This document shows, piece by piece, positions 17,210 to 25,415 of a stretch of 64,000 nucleotides of DNA. A program made the position numbers and the translations under genes. The stretch is taken from the NCBI GenBank assembly GCA_017798145.1, contig CP059069.1, positions 4,201,226 to 4,265,225 on the forward strand, read 5' to 3'. Origin of the DNA: Akkermansiaceae bacterium. GTDB taxonomy: Bacteria > Verrucomicrobiota > Verrucomicrobiia > Verrucomicrobiales > Akkermansiaceae. The first letter of the stretch is position 1. The number at the start of each line of letters is the position of its first letter. Under the pieces are notes generated by a model. It saw only the letters and a program-made list of their open reading frames with translations, did not search any database and was not told where the DNA came from.

Positions 17210-18463
17210 TCAATCACCAGCGGGCTTCGTCCCGGTTCCGTGGAAATGGATGTCGCGCTGCGGGAAGGGGATGGAGATGCCCGCCGCATCGAAGTCCTCC
17301 TTGACGCGCCTTGTGATTTCAGTGCGGACCGTGAGGAAATCCGAGGTGGCGGCCCATGGCCAGCAGCGGATGTTCACCGAGGAGTCCGCAAGTTCGTGGA
17401 CGCCGATGTTCGGTTCCGGCTCGCTGAGGATAAGCGGATGCTCCGAGACGGCGCGGGCGATGATTTCCTCGGCTTTCCCGATGTCATCCGAATACCCTAT
17501 GCCGAAGACCATATCGACGCGGCGGGTGTCCATGCCGGTGATGTTGGTGATGGTTTCGCCCCAGACCTTCTTGTTGGGGACGAGGACTTTCTGGTTGTCG
17601 AAGGTTAAAATGGTCGTTGAGACCATGCTGACGCTGTCCACCTTGCCCTTGATCCCGCCGATTTCCACGGCGCTGCCGACATCGAAGGGGCGGTAGATGA
17701 GCAGCATCATGCCTGCGGCGAAGTTGCTGAGGGTGTCCTGGAGCGCGAAGGCGAGGATGAACGCACCGCCGCCGATGAGAGCAAGGGCGGCTCCGACGTT
17801 CACGCCGACCGTGCCAAGCGCTACGATGATGCCGATGCCGAGGATGATGCGGCTGGCCATCTTGTTGATGAACACCTTTAGGAGTGCGGAAATGTTCGCC
17901 TGCCTTGAGATGGAGCGGCGGATGAGCTTGCCTGCGAAAACCGATAGCAGCCAGAAACCTGCGAGGACGACAATGAATTTGATGCTTCCAAGAAGGATGC
18001 GCATGCCACCGTCCTCGGCGCCCAGCCATGTGCGGAAGGCATGGACGCGGGTGCCGACATCGTTGTTGGCCGGCTTGATGCCACGGACGGCGGCAAGGTA
18101 TTTCATTTGTTTCGAAGCATCGCCTCCCTTGAGCTCGTAGGCTTCGAGGACGATCTGCGTGCGCGTCAGGATCTCCGCCTTGGTTTCGCGGAGAAGCAGC
18201 AGTTCTGCGCTGATCGCGCTGGCATCGCCCTCGCCGCTGAGGAGCCGGATCTCGTTTTCTGCGATGCGGGTTGATGATTCCTTGAGCGCTGCCATCCAAA
18301 TGGCCGTCTGCGTCTCCAGCTCTTCTTCGGTGAGCGGATCCAGGGAAAGGGCGAGGATGTCGGTGGAAATCCGGGGATCGGGGGAGAGGGTGTTTTCCTG
18401 GGAAAGAGCAGGGCAGATGAACAGGGTGAGTGCGCAGGCTAAGAAGAGAGGGAGGCGAATCAT
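17210..18463 (-). CDS. MscS-family mechanosensitive ion channel
   Basis: A 417-aa MscS-like channel for osmotic downshock release. A signal peptide (to about residue 22) and a periplasmic helical domain precede membrane helices near residues 155-185 and the pore helix region GAALALIGGGAFILAFALQDTLSNFAAGMMLL (residues 232-262). The beta domain (YRPFDVGSAVEIGGIKGKVDSVSM) and the C-terminal alpha/beta domain end at IPFPQRDIHFHG, as in MscS. It is the last chromosomal gene before the island; its 5' end lies 82 bases from the att repeat. Confidence 0.92.
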   Translation of the reverse strand: MIRLPLFLACALTLFICPALSQENTLSPDPRISTDILALSLDPLTEEELETQTAIWMAALKESSTRIAENEIRLLSGEGDASAISAELLLLRETKAEILTRTQIVLEAYELKGGDASKQMKYLAAVRGIKPANNDVGTRVHAFRTWLGAEDGGMRILLGSIKFIVVLAGFWLLSVFAGKLIRRSISRQANISALLKVFINKMASRIILGIGIIVALGTVGVNVGAALALIGGGAFILAFALQDTLSNFAAGMMLLIYRPFDVGSAVEIGGIKGKVDSVSMVSTTILTFDNQKVLVPNKKVWGETITNITGMDTRRVDMVFGIGYSDDIGKAEEIIARAVSEHPLILSEPEPNIGVHELADSSVNIRCWPWAATSDFLTVRTEITRRVKEDFDAAGISIPFPQRDIHFHGTGTKPAGD

Positions 18464-18544
18464 GCGCCTAAGGGTGCATGGTATGGCCGTTAGGTCAAAC
18501 CGGGAGGCCGAGAAAGAACGGCGGCGGGAATGAACGCGAAGCCG

Positions 18545-18576
18545 GATGGTGCGCGCTGCAGGGTTCGAACCTGCGA
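18545..18576. repeat. attL: 32-bp copy of tRNA-Val 3' end
   Basis: Identical over 32 bases to 63170-63201. It contains the CCA end, the 3' acceptor strand and the T-arm of tRNA-Val (minus-strand sense) but no further tRNA sequence, so it is the displaced 3' remnant left by integration. The sequence diverges immediately on both sides. Confidence 0.93.
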
Positions 18577-18660
18577 AAGGAAAAGCTCCCCTTGTAAATC
18601 AATGGATTCCAGGAAATACCGGGCTTTTGGAACAGTGAAAACTTGCTGGCCGTCCAAAAC

Positions 18661-18680
18661 TAGGGGACAGTTTAGGGACA
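18661..18680. repeat. Paired TAGGG-type repeats beside attL (possible integrase arm site)
   Basis: Two near-identical units, TAGGGGACA and TTAGGGACA, lie in tandem between attL and the integrase start. A similar pair (TTAGGGTGCA, TTTAGGGTGCA) lies next to attR at 63110-63131. Matching short repeats near both att cores are what arm-type integrase or excisionase sites look like; the role is inferred. Confidence 0.4.
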
Positions 18681-18697
18681 CCAAATCCCGAAAAGCG

Positions 18698-19966
18698 ATG
18701 GCATCACTTAAAAAGCGCAAAGGTTCGAAAGTCTATCAGGCGCAATTCTACGTCCCCGACCTTGTGAACGGCGGTTTACGGCAAGTCAGGAGATCCACAG
18801 GGAAAACGAAGAAATCCGAAGCCCTTCTTGCCGCTGCTGACATGGAGCGGGCAGCACAAGGGATCGTGAAATCAGGAAGCGACAAGGCACAGCAAGCAAA
18901 GGCCATCCTTGTCGAGATGGGCGCGGAGATCGAGCTGGAGAAGTTCACCGCGCTATCAGCACGAAAGCACGTTGCCAGATTGCTTGCCCTTGCCACGGGC
19001 GAGGACATGCCCGCTTATACGCTCGAAAGCTGGACGGCGGAATGGCTCCGCAGGAAGGGGAGGGATTCAAGCAAGGCCACGATGGCGCGATACAAGAGCC
19101 ACGCGGAAGCCTTCCTCTCATGGCTTGGCGATGAACGGCGCAAGAAGCCCCTCGAAAGCGTCACTTCCCAGCATGTCCGCGAGTGGCGAGAGAAACTGCA
19201 GGATGAGGGGCGGGCGGGGAAGACAGTGCTTTCCTATGTCAAAGACCTGGGGGCGATCTACCGGGCAGCCATGCGCGAGGGAATCGTTGCCTTCAATCCA
19301 TGCGGAACCGCGATTGCCGACACCGATACGGGGGACAGTCAGGAGCGGAAGCCGTTCACGCTGGAGGAAGTCGGGAAGCTGGTAGGTGCCGCCCCTTCCG
19401 AGGAATGGCGCGGGCTTGTCCTTGTGGCAGCGTTCACAGGGTTACGGCTTGGCGATTCCGCTCGTTTGTCATGGGAAGCCGTTGACCTTGACGCAAAGAA
19501 AATCACTCTCATCCCATCGAAGACGAAAAGGAAAAAGCGCGAAGTTCACATTCCGATCCAGCCCGACTTGCTCGCCTATCTCATGGCCGCCCCGGTTGCC
19601 GATGATTCACCTGCCGCCCCAGTTTTTCCTACACTGGCAAAAAAGAGAGTGAACGGCGCAAACGGGCTTTCCGACACATTCAAGGGCATCATGGCCGCCT
19701 CTGGCGTGGATCGAGGCAAGCCGTCCAGAATCATCGAAGAGGGGCAGGGCAAGGGCGCGGGGCGCATCACATGGGAGAAGGGATTTCACAGCCTGCGTCA
19801 TACTTTCACAAGCTGGCTCCGCAATGCTGGCGTGAGTGAAGAAGACAGGATGGCCTTGGTGGGACACAGCACCCGTGAAAGTCATCAGATTTACAGTCAT
19901 CCGGACGAGAAGGCCGGACGGAAAGCCATCGCCAAGCTGCCGAGACTAACCCCGGACAAGTCATGA
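18698..19966 (+). CDS. Tyrosine recombinase / integrase
   Basis: A 422-aa phage-type integrase. Starting at MASLKKRKGSKVYQAQF gives a normal N-terminus; the open frame upstream crosses attL and is not likely coding. The N-terminal arm and SAM-like core-binding regions span to about residue 200. The catalytic domain has FTGLRLGD (Arg), the basic beta turn with Lys (SKTKRKKREV), HSLRHTFTSW (His-x-x-Arg), GHST (His) and IYSH (Tyr), so all active-site residues are visible. It integrates and excises the element at tRNA-Val. Its stop overlaps the next ATG by 4 bases. Confidence 0.95.
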   Translation: MASLKKRKGSKVYQAQFYVPDLVNGGLRQVRRSTGKTKKSEALLAAADMERAAQGIVKSGSDKAQQAKAILVEMGAEIELEKFTALSARKHVARLLALATGEDMPAYTLESWTAEWLRRKGRDSSKATMARYKSHAEAFLSWLGDERRKKPLESVTSQHVREWREKLQDEGRAGKTVLSYVKDLGAIYRAAMREGIVAFNPCGTAIADTDTGDSQERKPFTLEEVGKLVGAAPSEEWRGLVLVAAFTGLRLGDSARLSWEAVDLDAKKITLIPSKTKRKKREVHIPIQPDLLAYLMAAPVADDSPAAPVFPTLAKKRVNGANGLSDTFKGIMAASGVDRGKPSRIIEEGQGKGAGRITWEKGFHSLRHTFTSWLRNAGVSEEDRMALVGHSTRESHQIYSHPDEKAGRKAIAKLPRLTPDKS

Positions 19967-20556
19967 GCGACAAGCGAGACGAACTTCCCCGAGATCTTCG
20001 CGCTTTGTGCGGAGGCACTGTAGAGGACGAGGACGGTTCTCAGCGGACACTGGTTTTTCCAGCCGACTCTTATGCCAACATCTGCAGTGCGCGTGCTGAC
20101 CTGGAGCTTGCCATTGATGATCCTGATACCTTGATGGAACACATTGATTCGCTGCGCGAGGAACTGGAGTTGGTGAAGCGATTACAAGCCGACATGGAGC
20201 AAAGGATTCTCAATCACTTCGAGCCGCGCCGCCGTGCGCCCAGCACCAAGGACAATTCTGCCCAGCAGCCCAAGGTTGACCATGGGGCAAAAAGCAAGGT
20301 GGAAAAGGCGATAGCTGATGCGAAAGCAGGGCGGGCACGCGGGAGAAAGTCAAAGACTCTACAGGCTGTGCTGAAGTCCCTAGCCTTCTCCCAAGAGAAG
20401 GGCCGCGTGCCATCGCATGCCGAGCTCAAGGAGCTTGGGTTCAATGACCAACAGGCGACCGACGCCGGGAGATGGCTAGTGATGCAGAATGCCCTTGATA
20501 CAGATCCGCTGTTTTGGCCACTGCCCGATGGCCGAGGACGATCAAACAAAAAGTAG
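19963..20556 (+). CDS. Hypothetical protein of the integrase operon
   Basis: A 197-aa protein overlapping the integrase by 4 bases (ATGA), so probably translated with it. The middle has a short helical, coiled-coil-like segment (ELELVKRLQADMEQRIL), then a basic Lys/Arg-rich linker (AKAGRARGRKSK), then a C-terminal helical region (KGRVPSHAELKELGFND) that could be a small DNA-binding fold. No family recognised. Confidence 0.6.
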   Translation: MSDKRDELPRDLRALCGGTVEDEDGSQRTLVFPADSYANICSARADLELAIDDPDTLMEHIDSLREELELVKRLQADMEQRILNHFEPRRRAPSTKDNSAQQPKVDHGAKSKVEKAIADAKAGRARGRKSKTLQAVLKSLAFSQEKGRVPSHAELKELGFNDQQATDAGRWLVMQNALDTDPLFWPLPDGRGRSNKK

Positions 20557-20581
20557 GAGTTCTTTCGCCAAGGGTCAAAAA

Positions 20582-20881
20582 ATGGTAAAATTGGGCGGCG
20601 TCATTATGTACGCCAACAACATTACCAAAACCAATTCAGAAGCCGAGTGGGCGCGTGAAAAGCAAGTCACCGCGCAATTCGGGCTCACGCACACGATCCT
20701 GTATAACCTCCGCCTGGAGAAGAAGATTCGTTCTGTGTCCCTTCGTGGAGAAGGGAAGCAATACGGTGCCCGGCTCTACAACGTCGCCTCGATCCGCGAG
20801 TTTCTGGCGAACCAGGAAGCCATGAACTCCAACATTGCCAGTTCCCGCAAGGCTAGTGTTACCGAAACTCTGAAACCATAA
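20582..20881 (+). CDS. AlpA/excisionase-like small HTH protein
   Basis: A 99-aa protein; ATG at 20582 is chosen over an internal ATG at 20606. The sequence KQVTAQFGLTHTILYNLRLEKKIRSVSL followed by ARLYNVASIREFL has the layout of AlpA/MerR-type HTH_17 DNA-binding proteins: a helix-turn-helix, a hairpin with basic residues, and a final helix that starts after YNVASI. Such proteins act as excisionases or as regulators of integrase genes. It lies between integrase and primase, which fits. Confidence 0.6.
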   Translation: MVKLGGVIMYANNITKTNSEAEWAREKQVTAQFGLTHTILYNLRLEKKIRSVSLRGEGKQYGARLYNVASIREFLANQEAMNSNIASSRKASVTETLKP

Positions 20882-20987
20882 AGAATCAGGCCGCCCCACG
20901 CGAATGGAAACGGCCCGACGGTTTGGAAACCTGTCGAAATGTCTCAAATCGCGAGGTGGCCTGCAATCGAAAAAACCATTGCAGGAC

Positions 20988-23552
20988 ATGTCTAACAATC
21001 AATCCACCGCAGCTTTTCATAGCTCAACGAAAACGACCGCCGAGGCGGAGAAGGGTAACCCCTTGAAGTCACCAATTTCCTTCTTCAGACGCATCCATGA
21101 CCGGACTCCGACGGAGGAAACCACCATCATCGCTTTCATCCTTAGGGTGAGGCTCGGCTCTTACGGGGAGACCATCAAGCAAATCCGCGAGTTCGAGGAA
21201 CAGGGCGACCATCAACGGGCAGACGAAATCAAGAGGACGTTACCGTCAGTGACTCTGTCGGGACTGGTCACCGAGGGTCTCCGAGCAGGTGCACACAAAG
21301 AGGGTCGTTTCCAGCACAGCGGTTATCTGCAGGGTGACTTTGACGCCAAAGATTTCCATCCCCGCGCCGCTGACGAAATCAAGGAAATGCTCGCGGGAGA
21401 CGAACATGTCCAATCCGTATTTTTGAGCGTAAAGTTCGGGGTGAAGGCCATCATCCGCATCCCCGTTTGCGCAACCCAATCGGAGCATACTGCCGCGTTC
21501 ACTGCTGCGGAATCGTATTTTCGTGAGAAATACGGACTGAAACTCGACGCCAGCACCAAGGATCCAGCGAGGCTGTGCTTCGTGAGCTTCGACCCTGAGG
21601 CATACTTGATGACATCGCCCGCCACCGTGCTACCCGTCACGTCGGCGAAAAATTCGAGAGGTGCATCGATGACACCGGGGGAGTGCTCAATCTTGGAGAG
21701 TCAAGACGCCAAAGGCAATGCTGCCAGCGCGAAGCATGACCCCCTCACCCCGGAAACTATCAAGGGCATGCTGACCTGCATTCCGACTCGCCCGGACTAC
21801 GATACCTGGCTGAAAGTATCGTCAGCCGTATGGTCTGCCACCGGGGACGAAGCGGCCGGAACCGCGCTTTTGAAAGAGTGGAGCCCAGAGGAAGAACCAG
21901 GCGAATACAGCGAGAAGTTCAAAACCCGCCTGACTGAAATTACCGCAGGCACTCTTGTCCACTTGGCTAGGAAGCACGGGTATCAATTTCCCTCAGCAAA
22001 GAGCAATTGCGACAGCGTGGACGTTCCTGAGGGAGTCTTCCCCGTTCCTGCCGGCGAAATCGAATACCGTGAGGCCGGGGAGATTATCTTCAGTACCATC
22101 GCGCCTAAGCACCGGCTGTTTATCCGCGGAGGAACCGTCCATGAGATCAAAGGCGGCGGCAAGGGGCACGATCACTTTGAGCAGCTTTTCCCGGAGCGCT
22201 TTTGCAGCCTCCTCGAGAATTTCGGTCATCGAGTAGCCCGGAGGGAGTGGCAGGAGGGGGGAGGGGGTGGGAAGGGAAAACACATCTGGCGGAGCCGTAG
22301 GATGCCCATCAGCGCTGCCAAAATTCTTTTGTGTTCAGATTCCGCCACCAGCAACCTGCCGCCGGTTCGGCAGTTGGCAGCATGTCCGGTTCTGAGCAAA
22401 GATGGAGAAGTCCTCGGACGTGGGTATCACCCCCACGCTGGCGGCACCTACGTCACCGACGGTGAGATCCCTCCGGAAATGCCAGTGGAAGCTGCCACGG
22501 CCGCGATTCTGGGTTTGTTGGATGATTTCAACTTCGTAACACCCGCAGACAAGTCGCGAGCCGTTGCAAGCTTCCTCAGCCCGGCTCTCAAAATGGGCAA
22601 CTGGATCGACGATGATTTCCCATTGGACGTCGGGGAGGCCACGGAAAGTCAGTCAGGGAAGACCTACCGTCAAAAGCTGGTGAATCGGACCTACAACGAG
22701 ATCCCATCCGCTATCCCCGCGCCCCGTGGCGGCGTCGGCAGCTTGGACGAAGCCATTTCTACCGCACTCATCAAGGGGCGCCCATTTGTGACGCTCGATA
22801 ATTTCCGGGGGAAGTTGGATTCTACTATTTTGGAACAGGCAGTACGGGGGGTTGGCAGGGTCACATGCCGTGCGTTGCGCGTAAGTGCGGATGTCGACAC
22901 GGGGCCTTTCAACTGGCAGCTCTCCACCAACGGCGCGGAGTTCACGAGGGACATCGCCAACCGATCAATCATCACCCGGATCCGAAAGCAGAGTTCGGGA
23001 TACCAATTCAAGGAATACGCCGAGGGAAGTCTGGAGGCGCATGTTGAGGCACAGCAGGCGTTCTACCTTGGCGCGGTCTTCTCGGTCATCAAGGAGTGGT
23101 CTCAGAACGGATGCCCGAAGACAGACGATAGCCGCCACGATTTCCGGGGCTGGTGTAGGTCTCTGGACTGGATCGTCCAGAACATCTTCAAGCTCGCCCC
23201 TCTGCTCGACGGCCACTCTGAGGAGCAGGCGCGGACAGCGAACCCCGCACTGCAGTGGCTCCGTGAGGTGACGATCGCGGCGCGGGATGGCAAGCAGTTG
23301 CAGATGGCGCTGACCACCGCCCAACTGGTTAGTATCGCGGAGGATGCCGGAATCGAATTTCCGGGCAACCCCTTGGGTCGGGAGGAACCGCATCAGCGGG
23401 CGGGTAAAATCCTTGGAAGGTTGTTCCGGGACACGGAGGGGCAGCCTGTCACCGTCGATGGCCTCACAGTCGCACGGGTGGAGCGCGATGTTTATGTCGA
23501 GGGTCGGGGTCACGAGAAGCAAAAGTTCTACTCCATCGTGCCTGTTGCATGA
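20988..23552 (+). CDS. Primase-like replication protein
   Basis: An 854-aa protein; the ATG at 20988 follows a GCAGGAC stretch, with 20904 as alternative. The N-terminus (residues 1-210) resembles the BT4734/VirE-type primase-associated domain (YLQGDFDAKDF ... VQSVFLSVKFGVKAIIRIP). A PriCT-2-like segment follows (ITPETIKGMLTCIPTRPDYDTWLKVSSAVW, about 255-330). The C-terminal half should be an SF3- or AAA-type helicase, but I see no textbook Walker A (the ATESQSGKT stretch near residue 552 is the nearest). It probably starts element replication. Confidence 0.6.
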   Translation: MSNNQSTAAFHSSTKTTAEAEKGNPLKSPISFFRRIHDRTPTEETTIIAFILRVRLGSYGETIKQIREFEEQGDHQRADEIKRTLPSVTLSGLVTEGLRAGAHKEGRFQHSGYLQGDFDAKDFHPRAADEIKEMLAGDEHVQSVFLSVKFGVKAIIRIPVCATQSEHTAAFTAAESYFREKYGLKLDASTKDPARLCFVSFDPEAYLMTSPATVLPVTSAKNSRGASMTPGECSILESQDAKGNAASAKHDPLTPETIKGMLTCIPTRPDYDTWLKVSSAVWSATGDEAAGTALLKEWSPEEEPGEYSEKFKTRLTEITAGTLVHLARKHGYQFPSAKSNCDSVDVPEGVFPVPAGEIEYREAGEIIFSTIAPKHRLFIRGGTVHEIKGGGKGHDHFEQLFPERFCSLLENFGHRVARREWQEGGGGGKGKHIWRSRRMPISAAKILLCSDSATSNLPPVRQLAACPVLSKDGEVLGRGYHPHAGGTYVTDGEIPPEMPVEAATAAILGLLDDFNFVTPADKSRAVASFLSPALKMGNWIDDDFPLDVGEATESQSGKTYRQKLVNRTYNEIPSAIPAPRGGVGSLDEAISTALIKGRPFVTLDNFRGKLDSTILEQAVRGVGRVTCRALRVSADVDTGPFNWQLSTNGAEFTRDIANRSIITRIRKQSSGYQFKEYAEGSLEAHVEAQQAFYLGAVFSVIKEWSQNGCPKTDDSRHDFRGWCRSLDWIVQNIFKLAPLLDGHSEEQARTANPALQWLREVTIAARDGKQLQMALTTAQLVSIAEDAGIEFPGNPLGREEPHQRAGKILGRLFRDTEGQPVTVDGLTVARVERDVYVEGRGHEKQKFYSIVPVA

Positions 23553-23600
23553 GTTTTTCCCGCGCGTCCCGGCGTCCCCGGCGTGGTATGGTAAGACGTA

Positions 23601-23647
23601 GAAAAGCTACAGCGAGGTCACACTACTGTAGCTTTTCTTGGAATTAC
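23601..23647. terminator. Perfect 12-bp inverted repeat after primase gene
   Basis: GAAAAGCTACAG (23601-23612) and its exact complement CTGTAGCTTTTC (23636-23647) flank a 23-base loop, about 50 bases after the primase stop. A run of T in the right arm allows a bidirectional terminator; an operator is also possible. Confidence 0.55.
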
Positions 23648-23758
23648 ACCATGACGGCGGGACGGCGGGGAAGGGCGCCATCCACCAAGCGATGCTCGCG
23701 AGTACAGCCCGAGCAGCGTGTGTTTGCATCCAGCGGGGCGTCTGTGCAGAGTTCCCTC

Positions 23759-24118
23759 ATGGCAGATTACCCAGCCTACATGGTGGAACGCGCAGGCAAC
23801 CTGCTTCTCGACATCCTTGAAGACGAATTTCGCGTGCCTTACAGCCGCTTTTACGATGGGGAGGAGGAGCTTCATGACTGGTTGCTCGGCAAAATTTGCA
23901 AAACCGAGGAGGAGCGGAACCTGTATGAGTATCGTTCCGTTGAATCCATTATCGATTGTGCCGTGTACCAGCTGAAGGAGGCTGGCATTGTTGGCACTCA
24001 GGAACTGAATGAAATGCTTTCGGATGGTCACAATGACTACGCCATCTACCTGACCCCTAAAGGGCTGCCTCTCTTGGAGCGGCGAGATGAAATCCGCTAC
24101 TTCGATGTCTACCTGTGA
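23759..24118 (+). CDS. Hypothetical protein
   Basis: A 119-aa acidic soluble protein. I chose the ATG at 23759 because the upstream part of the frame overlaps the inverted repeat and reads as low-quality basic sequence. MADYPAYMVERAGNLLLDILED is helical, and the C-terminal part (AIYLTPKGLPLLERRDEI) resembles the wing end of a winged-helix protein, but no family is recognised. It stands alone between the mobility module and the defence cargo. Confidence 0.55.
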   Translation: MADYPAYMVERAGNLLLDILEDEFRVPYSRFYDGEEELHDWLLGKICKTEEERNLYEYRSVESIIDCAVYQLKEAGIVGTQELNEMLSDGHNDYAIYLTPKGLPLLERRDEIRYFDVYL

Positions 24119-24374
24119 TGCGGTAGGTCTGCGCGATTTTTAGGCATTCTTGGCGCCCTCACAGCCCCCGCTGCGTTATCCGCCGCACCCGGAGGCGCTG
24201 CTCTTTGACGAGTTCCTCGCGATCGTGGACGAGGATGAGAATTGTTGCTTTTGGGGATGATGGAGCGCGCCGGGATGAGCGAGATGGACATCTACAACCG
24301 CACTCGGGACGTGTTCCATCACTACAAGCTGCCGTATGACGCGCCGCCGCCGGAGGTGAAGCTCCCAAACTTCC
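24119..24374. pseudogene. Gene relic next to the LysR gene
   Basis: No intact gene. On the plus strand two frames carry protein-like pieces, HPEALLFDEFLAIVDEDE and then MMERAGMSEMDIYNRTRDVF with KLPYDAPPPEVKLPN, separated by a frame change and cut off by the convergent LysR 3' end. This looks like the debris of one gene of unknown family, marking an insertion boundary of the cargo. Confidence 0.4.
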
Positions 24375-25343
24375 TCAGCTTGGCCTTGAAACATTCTCCA
24401 CCATCCTTGCCATGGAGGGCGCTGTTTCTTGCTCTTTGTCACGAATCGACCTCGCCACCATTTGGGCAATTCCATCGAGCCGATCTCTTACCCTAGCTGC
24501 ACGCTTATCGATCACTAGATCGAGTCGCCGGTCCAGGGCGATCAACTGCTGGTCGTCAAGGACATGAAAGTCGCTTCGAGGAAGGTCAGTGGCAAGGATC
24601 GCCGGCAGCAGCCCGCCGGGCTGTCCCCACAAGAGGAGTTGCTTCACATGTCCAAAGGTGTCGGCGAAACATGTGGGCACCAGATCCGCTCCCGCTGCCT
24701 TCGCCATCTCGTGCAAAGTTGTGACCAGACTACCATCACCACGGATCAACGCCATGGGTATCCGGGTGAGAAACTGCATCACGGACCAGTCCGGCAGGTT
24801 GCTGTCAAAGTCCCTCCTCCCGACCAAGACGAACTTCATCGTTCCACAAGGCCGCCGAACCACGGAGGAATCCTCGAAGCTGGAACGAACGATGCCGACA
24901 TCCAGTCCGCCGTCGTGCAGTTGCCGCACGATCCCTTCCGTGCTATCCGGCACAAACTCGAATCTATAATCAGGCAGCGTCCTGCGCAGGTTGCGGATGG
25001 CTGGATAGACCATCGCTTCCAGGACTGCCGCCCCGGCTCCTATTTTCAGGATGCCCTTGTCACCGCTGAACCGAGCCGACAGCGCTTCGAGCTCGTCGAG
25101 GTAGGAGGCGGTCAGGAGAGCAAGCTCCTTGCCGGCCGATGTGATCTGGAGGCTCTTGCCCTTCCGGATAAATAGATCCGCTCCCAAGGCACCTTCAAGC
25201 TCTCCGATCTGTCGACTCATCAGACTCCGGCGGCTCTCTACGCCTCCCGCCGCCTGAACCACAGAACCGGCCCGCGCCACCGCAAGAAACGCCAGGAGCT
25301 TGTCCAAGGTCAGCCCTCTCTGCTTCAGTTCGATGATGTCCAT
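24375..25343 (-). CDS. LysR-family transcriptional regulator
   Basis: A 322-aa LysR-type regulator. The N-terminal winged HTH (LAFLAVARAGSVVQAAGG ... SRRSLMSRQIGELEGALGADLFIRKG, residues 16-64) is followed by a periplasmic-binding-fold effector domain (ILKIGAGAAVLEAMVYP onward). It is divergent from the defence array with 72 bases between start codons, and a perfect inverted repeat lies directly before its ATG. It therefore probably controls itself and the array. The inducing ligand is unknown. Confidence 0.88.
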   Translation of the reverse strand: MDIIELKQRGLTLDKLLAFLAVARAGSVVQAAGGVESRRSLMSRQIGELEGALGADLFIRKGKSLQITSAGKELALLTASYLDELEALSARFSGDKGILKIGAGAAVLEAMVYPAIRNLRRTLPDYRFEFVPDSTEGIVRQLHDGGLDVGIVRSSFEDSSVVRRPCGTMKFVLVGRRDFDSNLPDWSVMQFLTRIPMALIRGDGSLVTTLHEMAKAAGADLVPTCFADTFGHVKQLLLWGQPGGLLPAILATDLPRSDFHVLDDQQLIALDRRLDLVIDKRAARVRDRLDGIAQMVARSIRDKEQETAPSMARMVENVSRPS

Positions 25344-25344
25344 T

Positions 25345-25362
25345 CGTTACTTTCGAGTAACG
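25345..25362. promoter_or_regulatory. Inverted repeat in the LysR/defence divergent promoter
   Basis: CGTTACT-TTCG-AGTAACG has perfect 7-bp arms and sits 1 base upstream of the LysR start codon. Further GTGACT half-sites occur toward the helicase gene (25377-25403 region). It is a good candidate for the LysR autoregulatory or activation site; no experimental support. Confidence 0.5.
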
Positions 25363-25415
25363 CTATGAACTCACTCGTGACTTTTCAAGTGTCATCTGGT
25401 GACTAGGTTGGAGCC

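Noticed and set aside
18530..18697. N-terminal extension of the integrase across attL
   Set aside because: The extension reads through the tRNA remnant and gives unusual Cys/Arg-rich sequence. MASLKKRKG at 18698 is the normal start.
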